Shown here: piece after piece, positions 49,801 to 59,261 of the stretch | How the letters are laid out: the number at the start of each line of letters is the position of its first letter | How positions within the stretch are numbered: the first letter of the stretch is position 1 | NCBI GenBank assembly: GCA_002943765.1 | Contig: PQWQ01000005.1 | Coordinates: forward strand, 2,108,001 to 2,172,000 | Length of the DNA: 64,000 nucleotides | Direction: 5' to 3' | Origin: Psoroptes ovis | Taxonomy: Eukaryota; Arthropoda; Arachnida; Sarcoptiformes; Psoroptidae | The notes under the pieces: model-generated | What the model saw: the letters and a program-made list of their open reading frames with translations, nothing else | What the model was told of the DNA's origin: nothing | Databases searched by the model: none | Made by a program: the position numbers and the translations under genes

Positions 49801-51591
49801 TCTACAAAAGTTTCCTATCGTGATTTTCATGTTTTTTCTAGTGAATTGAATAATTTACAGCCCAAACCAGCAATCGGATACCTCGGTTAATACCTTTTAA
49901 ATGTTTTTTTCAGGATCTTAGACATACACACAAAACTAATGATATGTCGAAGAATTATCAAGAATTATCGCCATCGATACCCTTGGGAATCGGACAAAAT
50001 TGTCCGAAAACGAATTATCGATCGGTCAGACAATTGAATCTCTGAATTATTCCACGGTCATTGTACCTGAATTATCGGGGAAAATTGTTTCAAATTGTCA
50101 AATTTTGACCACTTCGGACGCATATGGGCCTCGGAATGGTCGGGATTAAGGTGGAAATTTTCGGAAACACAAATGTAAAACTATTCCATATGGACATTTC
50201 TGTCAAATTATGGATGAATAATCTGAAATTTCTTGAAGTTTTGAAATTTCAAAATTATAAAATGATGAATCAGTTATGATCATAAATATGACAACAACAT
50301 TACTATAACATATCAACGACAAAAATGGTCAAATAATTTATGAATGATATTTTCTTACATATAAATACATGATTAAATTATGACAAAATATTATTATTTA
50401 TATTATCATGTGTTCAAAGTTGTCCAAATTCATTTCCAACTTGGGCATTATTACTTCTCGTAGGAAGCTCAATCAAATAGTTCAAAGATCTTTGAACAAA
50501 TATATTTTCGTTCAGATCATTGAGCTCTGGAGCGAATACGATGAAACGATGATACAACGAGAAAAAAGATGTTTTGTTTTTCGCTTGAAATTTGCTTAAA
50601 TTTACCATTCATCAAATCTTTCTCAGTGGCTTACGCCTACACATTCATTTGTTTTAAAATGAACGATATATGTCCACAGAAATGAATATTTTAAGATAAG
50701 ATATATTACTTTCTTACCAAAGATAATCTAGTCTAAATTAAATCTTATGAATAAAACAAAACAAAAATGATGATAAATATGATTAGATTTGGATTGAAAA
50801 TTAGTTTTTGGAAAATTGAAATTCAAGATTCTCAAATTCAAGATTTGAATAAGATTTGAATTTTGCCGAAATTAAATTTCTTGGAAATTTTGAATTTCTC
50901 AGAATTTAAATTTGTTTAATTTTGAATTTTTCCGAAATGGAATTTCTTTGAGATTTGAATTTGTCCAAGATAAAATTTCTCCAAGATTTAAATTTCTTCA
51001 GATTCGAGTCGTTGTTGTTGTCGTTACTGCCGCTGCAGCAGCTCGCCTCATTGTTTAAATCCATTATACCCTCAATCAGACTGATGCCTGATGATCGAAT
51101 GTGAAATAAGATAATTTCAAATAAAAGATAATTTAAAAGATAATTAGATCGTATCATTATCGATGTTTGATAATCTTGAATTTAATGAATTCAAAGATTA
51201 ATTAAATTTTAATGATGTTTGATTGATTTCAAGTTTTTTTTTGTCTCTCTTCATTTAGTTCTTTGTTGTTCGTCGTTCTTTGATCTTCGCTTATCTTTGT
51301 TGTTCTGCGTAGTAGGTTGTTCATCTTCGGTTTCGATATTTTCTTGAGACAAAAATCCAATGAAAATCAATCGATCGAACCAATCAATCAATCAATTTCA
51401 TGATTCATTGATTCATTGATTTTTTTTCGACTATTTTCTCGTTTGATTTGTCTGTTTTCTTTTGTTTGAAATTGAAAAAAAAATTTAAATTTTTTTCCCT
51501 TTTCTGGAAAATTATCATTGTAAACTACATTATAACAAATGAATACTTTGACATACATAATGACGAATGATCAAATGAATGAATGGATGAA
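40032..51591. other. 11.6 kb without recognisable genes, Rap2 to BEL element
   Basis: AT-rich; short ORFs only. Contents: (TG)n at 42671-42688, an inverted repeat of CAATCAATCAATCA at 43684-43720, a 30-A run at 43827-43856, a duplicated ATTCATTTATTCGTTGATTCA segment at about 45164-45210, and a T19 at 48402-48420. Sequence at about 48690-49000 and 49600-50170 is locally less AT-rich and may be decayed transposon DNA, but no motif supports a call. Confidence 0.4.
43827..43856 (+). repeat. 30-base poly-A run
   Basis: Thirty consecutive A. Could be a retroposon tail, but no source transcript or target duplication was found. An inverted repeat of TGAT units (43684-43720) lies 100 bp upstream. Confidence 0.7.
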
Positions 51592-51597
51592 GAGATA

Positions 51598-52449
51598 TGT
51601 TACGATACGACAAATAAATTACGAATAATCATTTCATTAACGAAGACGATAACTAAGATTTATTTAATGCTGAAAGATACAAAAATAATTGAAAATACGA
51701 ACACAAAAAAATAACCAAAAAAATACCTTGATTTGGTTTCACGAAGATGTTAACATAAGAAAGAAAAAAAATAATATAACAAATCAAACAAAGAAATTTT
51801 TTAACAACACCCAACCGATTAAGGTTGGACTAACGTGTTGGAGAAGCATAAGCAAATTTTTTTTTCATTGGTCCTACCACAAAATGAGGCGTCAACAAAT
51901 TGAAATTTTTGAAAATTCGTTCGCGCGAAAAAAATTTGAGCATTTTTTCCCCAAAATGGGGGGGCAAAATTCAAAAAGCACTATTTTTACTTATTGAGGA
52001 TAACCCAATTCAGTTAAATTTTTGAATTTTAAAAAATTAATAATTTTCAAATTAATTTGGATTAAACTAATTAATAATTATTTAATTTATTTAATCATCT
52101 GATTAGATAATTTGAAGCTAAATAAATATTGAATTTAAATTTGAATTCAAACCGAATTTGAATTCAAAAAAGACTAGCAAGTTGGATAATTGAATTCATA
52201 TTGTCATTTAATTTGATTATTGTTCTGATTAATCATTTCGCTAATCATATTAATGATAAGAGTCATTCTGGTTATCCGTTTAGCGTTGTGACAGTTGTAA
52301 CTGTTGGCAATACAAATTTTCGCTAACTATTTTCTATACATTTTTTAAGCCGCTGTTTCTTTGGGTGCTTTGGGTGAAAAAAAAAACGCGTGATGAACAG
52401 TCAGAGACGAAAAACAGAAAAACAAATTCACAAACAACGTATCAATTCA
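51598..52449 (-). repeat. 3' LTR of the BEL element, interrupted
   Basis: Matches 57315-57598 on both flanks of an insertion at 51808-52376. Without that, its length equals the other LTR apart from one A in a homopolymer. Confidence 0.88.
51808..52376. mobile_element. 569-bp insertion in the BEL 3' LTR, possible MITE
   Basis: Present in only one LTR. It starts CACCCAA and ends TTGGGTG, a 7-bp inverted terminal repeat, and sits in an A-run so any target duplication is masked. Just inside the left end CCAACC...GGTTGG forms a hairpin. At the right end TTTGGGTG is repeated (CTTTGGGTGCTTTGGGTG). No ORF for a transposase. Probably a non-autonomous DNA transposon of unassigned family. Confidence 0.6.
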
Positions 52450-52469
52450 TCCTCGCGGCCCGAAGAAAA

Positions 52470-55400
52470 TTAAATTTCTTCAATTCTTTTATCAGACGTA
52501 ATAACAATTAAACCAATAATAGGTCGCCATAAGATTCCACCATTAAATTCTATCAAAGCTGAACGCGGAAGATTATCTCGACCAAAACGCAGATCCTTGA
52601 TTAAACCGGTCGTCCATCCATTATTAAATTTTTTCGTAGGTACAAGAACATAATCGCCAATATTAAGAATTTGATAATCCGTTTTTGGTCGAAGCCCATA
52701 TGATTGATGATATCGTAACAATAATAATTTTCGAAACCGTTTACGCAAATCAACTTTGAATTTATAAAATTTATCTAATTCAATATTTGGATCATTTTCG
52801 CTTAATTCATTATGTGGCGGACGACCAAAAACGAATTCGTGGGCTGAAATAGGTCGATCAGAGAATAGAATTGGTCGGGAATTGATAATTCCTTCGGCAT
52901 CCTTGAAACGATACAATGCGTCGAACAACGATCGGCAATTGTTGTTAAAAATTTTCAAACAATTCTTAATCATTTTTATAAAACGTTCGGCTGTCCCATT
53001 TTGCCATGGGCTCAAAGGGGTAGTATTCCACCAGACAATATTCATTTTAGATAGATTTAGGGCAGATTTTAGACGCATAAAATTTGTACCATTATCAGAA
53101 CAGATAAAATTCGGGTAACCAACTTCGTTAAAGATCATTTTTAAAGACCGAGCCAATGCTGCAGCTGATAAATCTTCGACTACATTAATTCGAGCACATC
53201 TCGTTAATAAACATACCACAACTATTCCATAATATTTTCTTTTGTTAATCAGGAAAAACGGTCCAAATAAATCAATTGCAATATTGATGAAAGGATGGGC
53301 ATCTTTGTCAAGAATTTCTCTTGGAGGACCAAAAGGTATTTTCAGGGGTTTTCCACGAAATCGTTTACAGATAATACATTTATTAATAATCTTCTGCATT
53401 GATCGATCTGCATTACCAATTGTAAGATATCTTGGAACTTGAGCTAAGGATAATTTAATACCATTGTGCAAAGAATTCGAATGTGCTTCGGATAATAGAT
53501 AGAATGCAATTTTAGATTTAGCAGGAACCCATATAGATTCACTACCATCTCGTAATCGGTATTTTATTAAACCATTTGAATTGACATAATGATCCATAGA
53601 TGATGAGAATTTGAAGTTCGATTGAAAGATTTTAATCAATACATCTAAATCAGGAATAATCGTTGGTTTCTTAGACCAAGCTCGGAATCGATGAATCCAT
53701 TTGAGCATCTTGCGTAAACTAGACAAATTATTAAAGAATCGAAAAAGAGATGAATCTGTAACCTTCATGACAGCTGCGCAAACAACAACAACATTACAAC
53801 ATTCGGCTAAATACGATTCATTTAAAATCCATGGCTTTAGCTTCATATAAATCGGAACTGATGCTGGTCGGCTATAAAGATCAGCAGGATTTTTGTTTCC
53901 TTGAATAAACATTAAATTTGCAGATAACTCCATAATAAGTTGTTGAATTTTGAAAACACGTCGACCAATATTAGATTTGAGTTTGTTCGGATTGTTCTTT
54001 AATCTATCGAGGTTTATTTTTGAATCGGAATAAAAAGTTATTTCTGGGAATATCGATGATTGATTCAATGTAGCCACTATTTTTTCAGTCATTTTGATCA
54101 TCTCGTACAACGCAATCAGTTCTTTCTCTACAATCGTTTTGTTATTGGAGGCAATACGAGATTTACCGAATAAAAAGTGACCATCCAAATAAATACAGTA
54201 ACCATATGCATTTTCGCTCGCATCCGCAAATCCTTTAAGTATCGATGCACTATTAATAAATCGTTTTAACTTAATAGGTTCTATAGCGGACCATTTAGAG
54301 GTAAATTCAAACCATGTATTTTGCACTTCAATTGGAACGGGTTCATCCCATTCAGACTTGATAATTTTCGAAAACAATAATTTTAAATTCAGTTTTAAAG
54401 GGTCCATAAGCCCTAACGGATCAAAAATTTTACCCATAAAAGATAACATGGATCTTTTAGTTAAAGTCGAGACCATCGATGGAAAATTTTTAAACGATAA
54501 TTCATCGCGAACAATATCCCATTGCATACCCAGAACTGAAACTCGATCATTATCATCAGACGCCGAATTAAAAGATTGAATATTTGAATAAATTTTGTGC
54601 ATTTCAAATCCGGACATTCGAAAATAATAATTGGCGAAATCCATACATAATTTCATTTGGTCAACGGATTCAGTAGTTAAAAGTAAATCGTCCATATAAA
54701 AAGCTTGTAAGAGGAACGATTGGCATGTTCGATCGGGTATCATTTTGATGATTTGATTCAAAACTTGTGTTAGGATAGCTGGCGACGATACAACTCCGAA
54801 TGGCAACACTGTCATTTCGAATTTCTTAATTTCATTATTCGGTTCTTTCCATAACATTCGTAAAAATTTTCGATGTTCGTTTTTAATTTGGATTTGTAGA
54901 AAAGCCTTTTTCAAATCGGCCACAAGAAGATAAGGAAATAATCGAATGCGCAATAAATGGGGAACAATATCAAGCCCAATAACGATACCCTTCCATAAAC
55001 AATAATTTAATGAATCTAATTTTCCAAAAGATGCATTGAAGACAACACGAAGTGGAGTTGAGGATGAAGATGGGCGGATAATAGCATGATGCGGAATGAA
55101 AAAACCATCTGAATCCTGTACTTCGACCGCATGACCAGCAGAAACGTATTTCATAAATTCTTCACGGTATTTCCAGTACGTGTTATTCGCACGAAGACGA
55201 TCTATTAATTTGTTCAACAGAAACAATGCTTTGTTGTAATTGTTTGCTGGTCGTTTATTCGATTTGAAAGGTAACGATGCCTCAAAGTGTCCATTCGGTA
55301 ATCGAATAATATTCATATCGAGATCGAGTTCATCTTCATCATGCGATTCGATCATATCAGTCACCATGTTTTCTTCTTGTAGAATATTCGGTTGCGATTC

Positions 55401-56516
55401 GATAATACTATGATTGTCCTCAATCATCGCCGCAATGGGACCATATTCAATTTTGCCAAAAACGGAGTCCCAGTATAATCGATTAGCACCAGTCTTCGTT
55501 ATCCGCTTTACCATGTCCGTGCCTATAATTAAGTCGCAGAAAGGCATATCCGGAACTACAAAGGCTTCGATCCATACTTTAACTTCGATCGATTCTAAAG
55601 CGATATCAACTTTTTTATCCGCCACAACAGAACCGCCACCGTCATACGCTAATATATTTACAGGTACTATCGGATAATACGATTCCGGTGACACTATCTT
55701 ACGCGACACCACTGTGCATGGCGCGCAGGTATCTATCCATACGACGCATCTACGATTGTTCAATGATATTACGAACGCTGGTCTATCCTTCGAAATATTG
55801 GCTGGAGCTAATTCAATAACTTTTGCCAAACATGTTGCATTTTCTTGTTCATGTTCCCTTTTCGAGGGCACGATTGATGATAAATGTGAGACTTCGCTCA
55901 TTGCTGCGATTATTGATGGCGGATCAGGACTAGATTCGGACGGACTCGATGCGATTGAGTTTGATGATTGTGGTGCTTGAACGATAGCTCCAATTGGCGA
56001 CGATATATTCATTTGATTATTCGATGTTGGCGGATTTAATCGAACTTGATGAAGAACCGTTGGATGGCTCAAATTGCAGATTCGGCATCGAATATTCTCA
56101 TTACAATTATTGGATCGATGGCCAGATTTAAGGCATTTATAACATAAATTTCGGCCTATGATCGCCATTCTTTTTTGTTCTTCGGTGAAGGTGCCACGAC
56201 AATCGATTGATCGATGACTAGACAAATTACAAAAAATACAAGATTCGGCTCGCATGGCCCCAATAGGACGATGATAATTATTAGATGGTCGTGGACGAGG
56301 AGGTTGCTGCATACGATTAACATTCGAATTATCACTACCACGATTCATTCTATCTAATGATTCCATTCGAATGGCATTCTTGACTACCAAATCTAATTCC
56401 TTTTCGAGTTGCGTCATCGTCGAACAATGAACTAATTTTTCTCTAATTGGTCGACCACATTTCACCAAAATTTCTTGGACCATCGAATTGGATCTGGCTA
56501 CGTACGTTGCACCCAC
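52470..56516 (-). CDS. gag-pol: BEL gag (C-terminal part) and Pol polyprotein
   Basis: 1348 codons from the first ATG in this frame (56516); the frame is already used from the break at 56550-56556. In order: zinc motifs CIFCNLSSHRSIDC, CYKCLKSGHRSNNC and CRICNLSHPTVLH; protease-like VVWIDTCAPCTVV, where the usual DSG/DTG reads DTC; reverse transcriptase with LVADLKKAFLQIQI, FGVVSSPA and YMDDLLLT (aspartates intact); RNase H ASENAYGYCIYL; integrase HHCC finger (CIICKR) and core residues in IAIDLFGPF, CSDNGTNF and GTAERFIKMI, so D,D,E is complete. It ends at 52470, 20 bp inside the 3' LTR edge. The frame is open throughout, unlike the Gypsy pol, so the element may be recently active. Confidence 0.92.
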   Translation of the reverse strand: MGATYVARSNSMVQEILVKCGRPIREKLVHCSTMTQLEKELDLVVKNAIRMESLDRMNRGSDNSNVNRMQQPPRPRPSNNYHRPIGAMRAESCIFCNLSSHRSIDCRGTFTEEQKRMAIIGRNLCYKCLKSGHRSNNCNENIRCRICNLSHPTVLHQVRLNPPTSNNQMNISSPIGAIVQAPQSSNSIASSPSESSPDPPSIIAAMSEVSHLSSIVPSKREHEQENATCLAKVIELAPANISKDRPAFVISLNNRRCVVWIDTCAPCTVVSRKIVSPESYYPIVPVNILAYDGGGSVVADKKVDIALESIEVKVWIEAFVVPDMPFCDLIIGTDMVKRITKTGANRLYWDSVFGKIEYGPIAAMIEDNHSIIESQPNILQEENMVTDMIESHDEDELDLDMNIIRLPNGHFEASLPFKSNKRPANNYNKALFLLNKLIDRLRANNTYWKYREEFMKYVSAGHAVEVQDSDGFFIPHHAIIRPSSSSTPLRVVFNASFGKLDSLNYCLWKGIVIGLDIVPHLLRIRLFPYLLVADLKKAFLQIQIKNEHRKFLRMLWKEPNNEIKKFEMTVLPFGVVSSPAILTQVLNQIIKMIPDRTCQSFLLQAFYMDDLLLTTESVDQMKLCMDFANYYFRMSGFEMHKIYSNIQSFNSASDDNDRVSVLGMQWDIVRDELSFKNFPSMVSTLTKRSMLSFMGKIFDPLGLMDPLKLNLKLLFSKIIKSEWDEPVPIEVQNTWFEFTSKWSAIEPIKLKRFINSASILKGFADASENAYGYCIYLDGHFLFGKSRIASNNKTIVEKELIALYEMIKMTEKIVATLNQSSIFPEITFYSDSKINLDRLKNNPNKLKSNIGRRVFKIQQLIMELSANLMFIQGNKNPADLYSRPASVPIYMKLKPWILNESYLAECCNVVVVCAAVMKVTDSSLFRFFNNLSSLRKMLKWIHRFRAWSKKPTIIPDLDVLIKIFQSNFKFSSSMDHYVNSNGLIKYRLRDGSESIWVPAKSKIAFYLLSEAHSNSLHNGIKLSLAQVPRYLTIGNADRSMQKIINKCIICKRFRGKPLKIPFGPPREILDKDAHPFINIAIDLFGPFFLINKRKYYGIVVVCLLTRCARINVVEDLSAAALARSLKMIFNEVGYPNFICSDNGTNFMRLKSALNLSKMNIVWWNTTPLSPWQNGTAERFIKMIKNCLKIFNNNCRSLFDALYRFKDAEGIINSRPILFSDRPISAHEFVFGRPPHNELSENDPNIELDKFYKFKVDLRKRFRKLLLLRYHQSYGLRPKTDYQILNIGDYVLVPTKKFNNGWTTGLIKDLRFGRDNLPRSALIEFNGGILWRPIIGLIVITSDKRIEEI

Positions 56517-56538
56517 ACTATTGCAAAAACCAGCGATA

Positions 56539-57264
56539 TTACGTACGCCATCTAAGAAGGTTAATTAATTTGTCCACATCATATGTATTGCGAACACCTT
56601 CTAGTTTTCGTATCTTTTTAATGATTTCAACGTCGATCAGATCAGGATCGTTATATCTCGTGTTTAGAGCTGACCAGATTGCGAATAAAGATTTTCCTTG
56701 ACGTGCGAGGCTCATCGCTACGTCGTTTGCATCCTTCTTAAGGACTTTTAATAACAAACATAATTTGAACGAATCTCTGAGATTCGGATTTGCTAGAACG
56801 ATATCATCAAAATGACGGCGAAAGGGTAACCAATTCAATACATTGCCATCGAATTCTAATAGATCGCTAGCTTGAACGGTTTTAGGATACTCGATCTGCA
56901 TTTGCGTCGATGGTCTGGGCAGTTGCGTTGATGCGAAAACATTCAAATTTACTTGATCAGCTGATGATGCCATCAGCACATTTTCGTCTTCATCCAGATT
57001 TTCATCTTGTGTAATGTCCAATGCAGATAACTGCAATCTGGATCGCGCTAATTCGATTAATACCGAGATTCGTTGTTTATAAATCTCGTCCTTTGGACGT
57101 TCGACCTCGAATGTTTCCGGTGCTTCGATCATGCACCTTTCGGCGACTTCCTCATATTCGGTTTGTAAATTTATCAGCTCATCTAACTCGCACGATATAT
57201 TACCCCGCGATGCCTTTGTTATCTTGGATCGCAATAATTTCCTTTTCTGTGCATAATTGGCCAT
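56539..57264 (-). CDS. gag: BEL gag, N-terminal part
   Basis: 241 codons from ATG 57264, about 50 bp inside the 5' LTR. It matches the BEL gag pattern: LLEFDGNVLNWLPFRRHFDD, then a helical region with LSLARQGKSLFAIWSALNTRY. Homology continues in the +1 frame after about 56556; the last few codons to the TAA at 56539 are out of register. Confidence 0.85.
   Translation of the reverse strand: MANYAQKRKLLRSKITKASRGNISCELDELINLQTEYEEVAERCMIEAPETFEVERPKDEIYKQRISVLIELARSRLQLSALDITQDENLDEDENVLMASSADQVNLNVFASTQLPRPSTQMQIEYPKTVQASDLLEFDGNVLNWLPFRRHFDDIVLANPNLRDSFKLCLLLKVLKKDANDVAMSLARQGKSLFAIWSALNTRYNDPDLIDVEIIKKIRKLEGVRNTYDVDKLINLLRWRT
56550..56556 (-). other. +1 frame-break heptamer CTT-AGA-T in BEL gag
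   Basis: In the gag frame the bases read CTT-AGA-TGG; the downstream frame is +1. CTT slipping to TTA next to a rare AGA codon would be the same geometry as the Ty1 CUU-AGG-C site. It may equally be a one-base insertion. Confidence 0.5.
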
Positions 57265-57314
57265 TTTCGAATTATGATTACGATACGAATGAATTCAAGC
57301 ATTAAAATAAAAGA

Positions 57315-57598
57315 TGTTACGATACGACAAATAAATTACGAATAATCATTTCATTAACGAAGACGATAACTAAGATTTATTTAATGCTGAAAGATACAAA
57401 AATAATTGAAAATACGAACACAAAAAAATAACCAAAAAAATACCTTGATTTGGTTTCACGAAGATGTTAACATAAGAAAGAAAAAAAATAATATAACAAA
57501 TCAAACAAAGAAATTTTTTAACAAAAAAAAAAAAACGCGTGATGAACAGTCAGAGACGAAAAACAGAAAAACAAATTCACAAACAACGTATCAATTCA
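57315..57598 (-). repeat. 5' LTR of the BEL element
   Basis: 284 bp, TG...CA ends, uninterrupted copy of the LTR. An identical stretch starts TGTTACGATACGACAAATAA in both copies on the + strand. Confidence 0.9.
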
Positions 57599-57604
57599 GA
57601 GATA

Positions 57605-59261
57605 ATTGATGAAATTAAATTTGAAAATTAAAAAAAAAAATTGGAATTGAAACTGTCATGAACATATAAATACGTCATAAAATTATTGAATTTTTGCAAG
57701 CAACTGACGTAGCAATACGTTCTGTTTTGCATTGTGTATACAGCAATTTCGGCTGTGTTCAAGCAATTAGGTATTTTCTTGAATCTTTGACCAGTCGACT
57801 AGCCCTGAGATTTCGGGCACAATTTTCAATTTCCAATCAATGTTTATGCTCTATTCAATACAATTCAATACAACAATTTGATTTTTTAAATCAAAAATTT
57901 TTTTTTACGAAAAAAATATCAAAAATTTTCAATTCAATTGTTATAAATAGTCGAATACAAATGTGAATAATGGTTTGAGGGCAAATTGTGCACCAAAAAA
58001 TTTAAATGAATGAAAATAAATGGAAAAATCAAATAATGATAATGATGATGATCATCATTATCATTATCAAAATAATCACCATCATCATCATCATTATTAT
58101 TATTATTATCGTCATTATCAAATATTAATTCAATTCATAGGAGCTCATAATCAATCACAATAATATTTTGTCAACAATTATTCTATTTTAACGATTGACA
58201 ACAATCCAAAATCAAAGACATTGAAATCAAAATGAAATGAATTTCGAAAAATGTTGAATGTTTATTTTTAACCAATTCATTCATGATCATTTCAAACAAT
58301 AATAATTCATTGAATATAATTGGTCATGGATTAGTAAGCCATGGGCAATTATGAGAAATATGATCAATTCATATGATTTAGTTGATTGATCGAAGAAGTT
58401 CATTCATGGCTATGATAATTCAATTGATTCATTTGTTGACAATGACAATCTCTAGCCACAAGGTGGTTTACCGTGTTTATGTTTCACTTCGAATCGAATT
58501 TAATCGAAGAAAAAAGAAAAATATGTCACCAAATAAATAAATAAAGGGTTAATCATCTATGAACAGCAATAACAATCATTCAATGTGAATTGTTACGAGA
58601 GAAAATAAACAATCATCAAAATGATAATGACATTATTTGGATGAATTATGAATTTAATTTCATTATTCAAATAATGAATAATTATTCCCAATTAATATGT
58701 CAATAATTTTGATGACAAATTTGACCTAAATCAATTCAAAATTATTATTATGATTGATTTTGATTTCAAAATATTGAATTCAAATCTTTGTTGTTGAATT
58801 ATTGAAAAGTAATTTACTTGATGAAAATCTTTTAAATTCATTCAAGATATTAAATTTTTTTACCAATCTATTTCAATATCTGCCAAAATATCAATACAAA
58901 TTCCGAGATTCAATTCAATCATTCGATGTCCACATGCACTTGCAGACAACAAATTGTCCAAATTGTGAATCAATGTTTGTCCGTTTCATTTGAAAAAAGT
59001 TGTTTTGTTATCATATTCATGAAACATATGGAAATATTCTTTTGAAAAATGACAATTTTATTGAATTCTTGAATTGGAAATAAAATAAAATAAAAAAATT
59101 TTGGAAAAATTTAAATTTCAAATGAATGATATATTTATTTGCTGATATTCGATGTTTGTTCTGGAAAATCATTTGAATAAAAATCAAATCAAATTTTCAA
59201 ATTGAAATTTTTTTCTATTCGAATTCACAATTTGAAAATTTATGACAAATTCGATCATTTT
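57605..59261. other. Intergenic, BEL element to beta-COP
   Basis: 1.66 kb, AT-rich, with ATC/GAT and ATT trinucleotide runs near 58040-58120. Contains the beta-COP 3' UTR on the minus strand. No gene recognised. Confidence 0.45.

Larger units (their letters stand above)
51598..57598 (-). mobile_element. BEL/Pao LTR retrotransposon
   Basis: A complete element on the minus strand: 5' LTR 57315-57598, gag-pol, 3' LTR 51598-52449. LTR ends are TG...CA. GAGATA occurs on both sides (51592-51597, 57599-57604), a 5-6 bp target duplication as expected. Domain order protease, RT, RNase H, integrase with three CCHC/H motifs in gag is BEL/Pao. There is no env. One +1 frame break lies in gag at 56550-56556. 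The sequence after the 5' LTR does not start with TGG, so no primer-binding site could be assigned. Confidence 0.92.

Noticed and set aside
48690..50170. Locally less AT-rich stretch as a possible gene or transposon
   Set aside because: No open frame, terminal repeat or motif strong enough for a call.
53000..56000. Several plus-strand ORFs of 60-90 codons
   Set aside because: Shadows of the BEL pol on the opposite strand.
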